Shown here in pieces: positions 7,562 to 8,111 of a stretch of DNA of 8,111 nucleotides. The DNA is from Paludibacteraceae bacterium (GTDB taxonomy: Bacteria; Bacteroidota; Bacteroidia; Bacteroidales; Paludibacteraceae): positions 1-8,111 of the forward strand of contig JAGCIZ010000236.1 in NCBI GenBank assembly GCA_017648235.1, in the 5' to 3' direction. The translations under genes and the position numbers were made by a program. The notes under the pieces are model-generated. The model was not told where the DNA came from. It searched no databases and worked only from the letters and a program-made list of their open reading frames with translations. Every line of letters starts with the position of its first letter. Within the stretch, counting starts at the first letter, position 1.

Positions 7562-8111
7562 TCAGCAACTGAAAACCGACATTGCTTGTTGCTTGGATGT
7601 GCTACATAGGGGTGGAATAATTCTCTACCCTACCGACACTGTTTGGGGTTTGGGTTGCGACGCAACAAATGCCGAAGCGGTAGAAAAACTTTACAAACTA
7701 AAGCAACGTAGCGATGCCAAATCGATGCTCGTTCTAGTAGATTGTGCCGGAAGAATACAAAACTACACAGACGAAATGCCCGATATTGCTTGGGACCTTA
7801 TAGAGGTGAGCAACAAGCCACTAACTATTATCTACCCCAATGCAAAAAACTTGGCTACTAACCTACTTGCGGAAGACAAAAGTGTTGGCGTACGTGTTAC
7901 GAGCGAAGAGTTTTCTCGTCAGCTCTGCTCACGGTTCAAAAAACCTATTGTTTCTACCTCTGCCAATATCAGTGGCGAGCCAACACCACTCATCTTTTCA
8001 GAAATAGCCGAAAGGGTAAAATCCTCTTGCGACTATGTAGTGCAGTATCGTCAGAGTGACGAAAAGAAACACACTCCATCGAGCATCATAAAACTCAATG
8101 CCGACGGCTCT
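7527..8111 (+). CDS. Sua5/YrdC-type threonylcarbamoyl-AMP synthase, 3'-truncated by the window edge
   Basis: This family makes threonylcarbamoyl-AMP from threonine, bicarbonate and ATP, the first step of the tRNA t6A modification at position 37 of ANN-decoding tRNAs. The frame has no stop from the ATG at 7527 to base 8111, giving 195 residues. The single-domain family is about 200 residues, so only the last few seem missing. Visible motifs are GGIILYPTDTVWGLGCDAT (29-47), KQRSDAKSM (59-67) with the KxR and lysine of the active site, VGVRV, and STSANISG (143-150); TPSSIIKL lies near the end. The ATG at 7527 overlaps typA by 35 bases. It is the only ATG before the conserved domain, and it adds a polar, Asn/Gln-rich leader of about 15 residues. 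A non-ATG start further downstream is possible. It is not the longer two-domain Sua5 unless a second domain lies beyond the edge. Confidence 0.93.
   Translation, partial: MKPNENEQQKNNQQLKTDIACCLDVLHRGGIILYPTDTVWGLGCDATNAEAVEKLYKLKQRSDAKSMLVLVDCAGRIQNYTDEMPDIAWDLIEVSNKPLTIIYPNAKNLATNLLAEDKSVGVRVTSEEFSRQLCSRFKKPIVSTSANISGEPTPLIFSEIAERVKSSCDYVVQYRQSDEKKHTPSSIIKLNADGS

Overview
The window looks like chromosomal housekeeping DNA from a low-GC member of the Bacteroidota, most likely order Bacteroidales. This rests on the protein types, on A/T-rich start regions with no Shine-Dalgarno sequence before any of the seven visible starts, and on one good match to the Bacteroidota housekeeping promoter (TTTG, 19 bases, TAnnTTTG). 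All genes are on the + strand and coding density is very high. No RNA gene, mobile element, CRISPR array or prophage feature is visible, and no gene-free stretch exceeds about 90 bases.

Layout: (1) 1-1494 is the C-terminal half of a large M16 (insulinase/PqqL-like) protease whose start lies outside the window. (2) 1495-1584 is the only real intergenic region. It holds the promoter and a perfect 8-base inverted repeat, one arm of which sits in the promoter spacer. (3) 1585-8111 is a run of seven genes with gaps of 13 to 30 bases or an overlap: a Fur-superfamily regulator, purA (adenylosuccinate synthetase), a membrane zinc peptidase of the YugP type, folA (dihydrofolate reductase), a DUF819 membrane protein, typA/bipA (ribosome-associated GTPase), and a Sua5/YrdC threonylcarbamoyl-AMP synthase cut by the right edge. 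The last gene runs off the window and starts inside the end of typA.

The seven genes could form one transcription unit. They would join purine and folate metabolism (purA, folA) with translation functions (typA and the tRNA t6A enzyme), membrane protein turnover and an uncharacterised transporter-like protein, all behind a Fur-type regulator at the operon head. The most interesting point is that regulator. Its structural Cys4 zinc site is intact, but several positions that bind the sensed metal in classical Fur/PerR are replaced, so it may sense something other than ferrous iron. A candidate autoregulatory operator lies directly upstream. No clearly new multi-gene system was found; the rest is ordinary conserved sequence.
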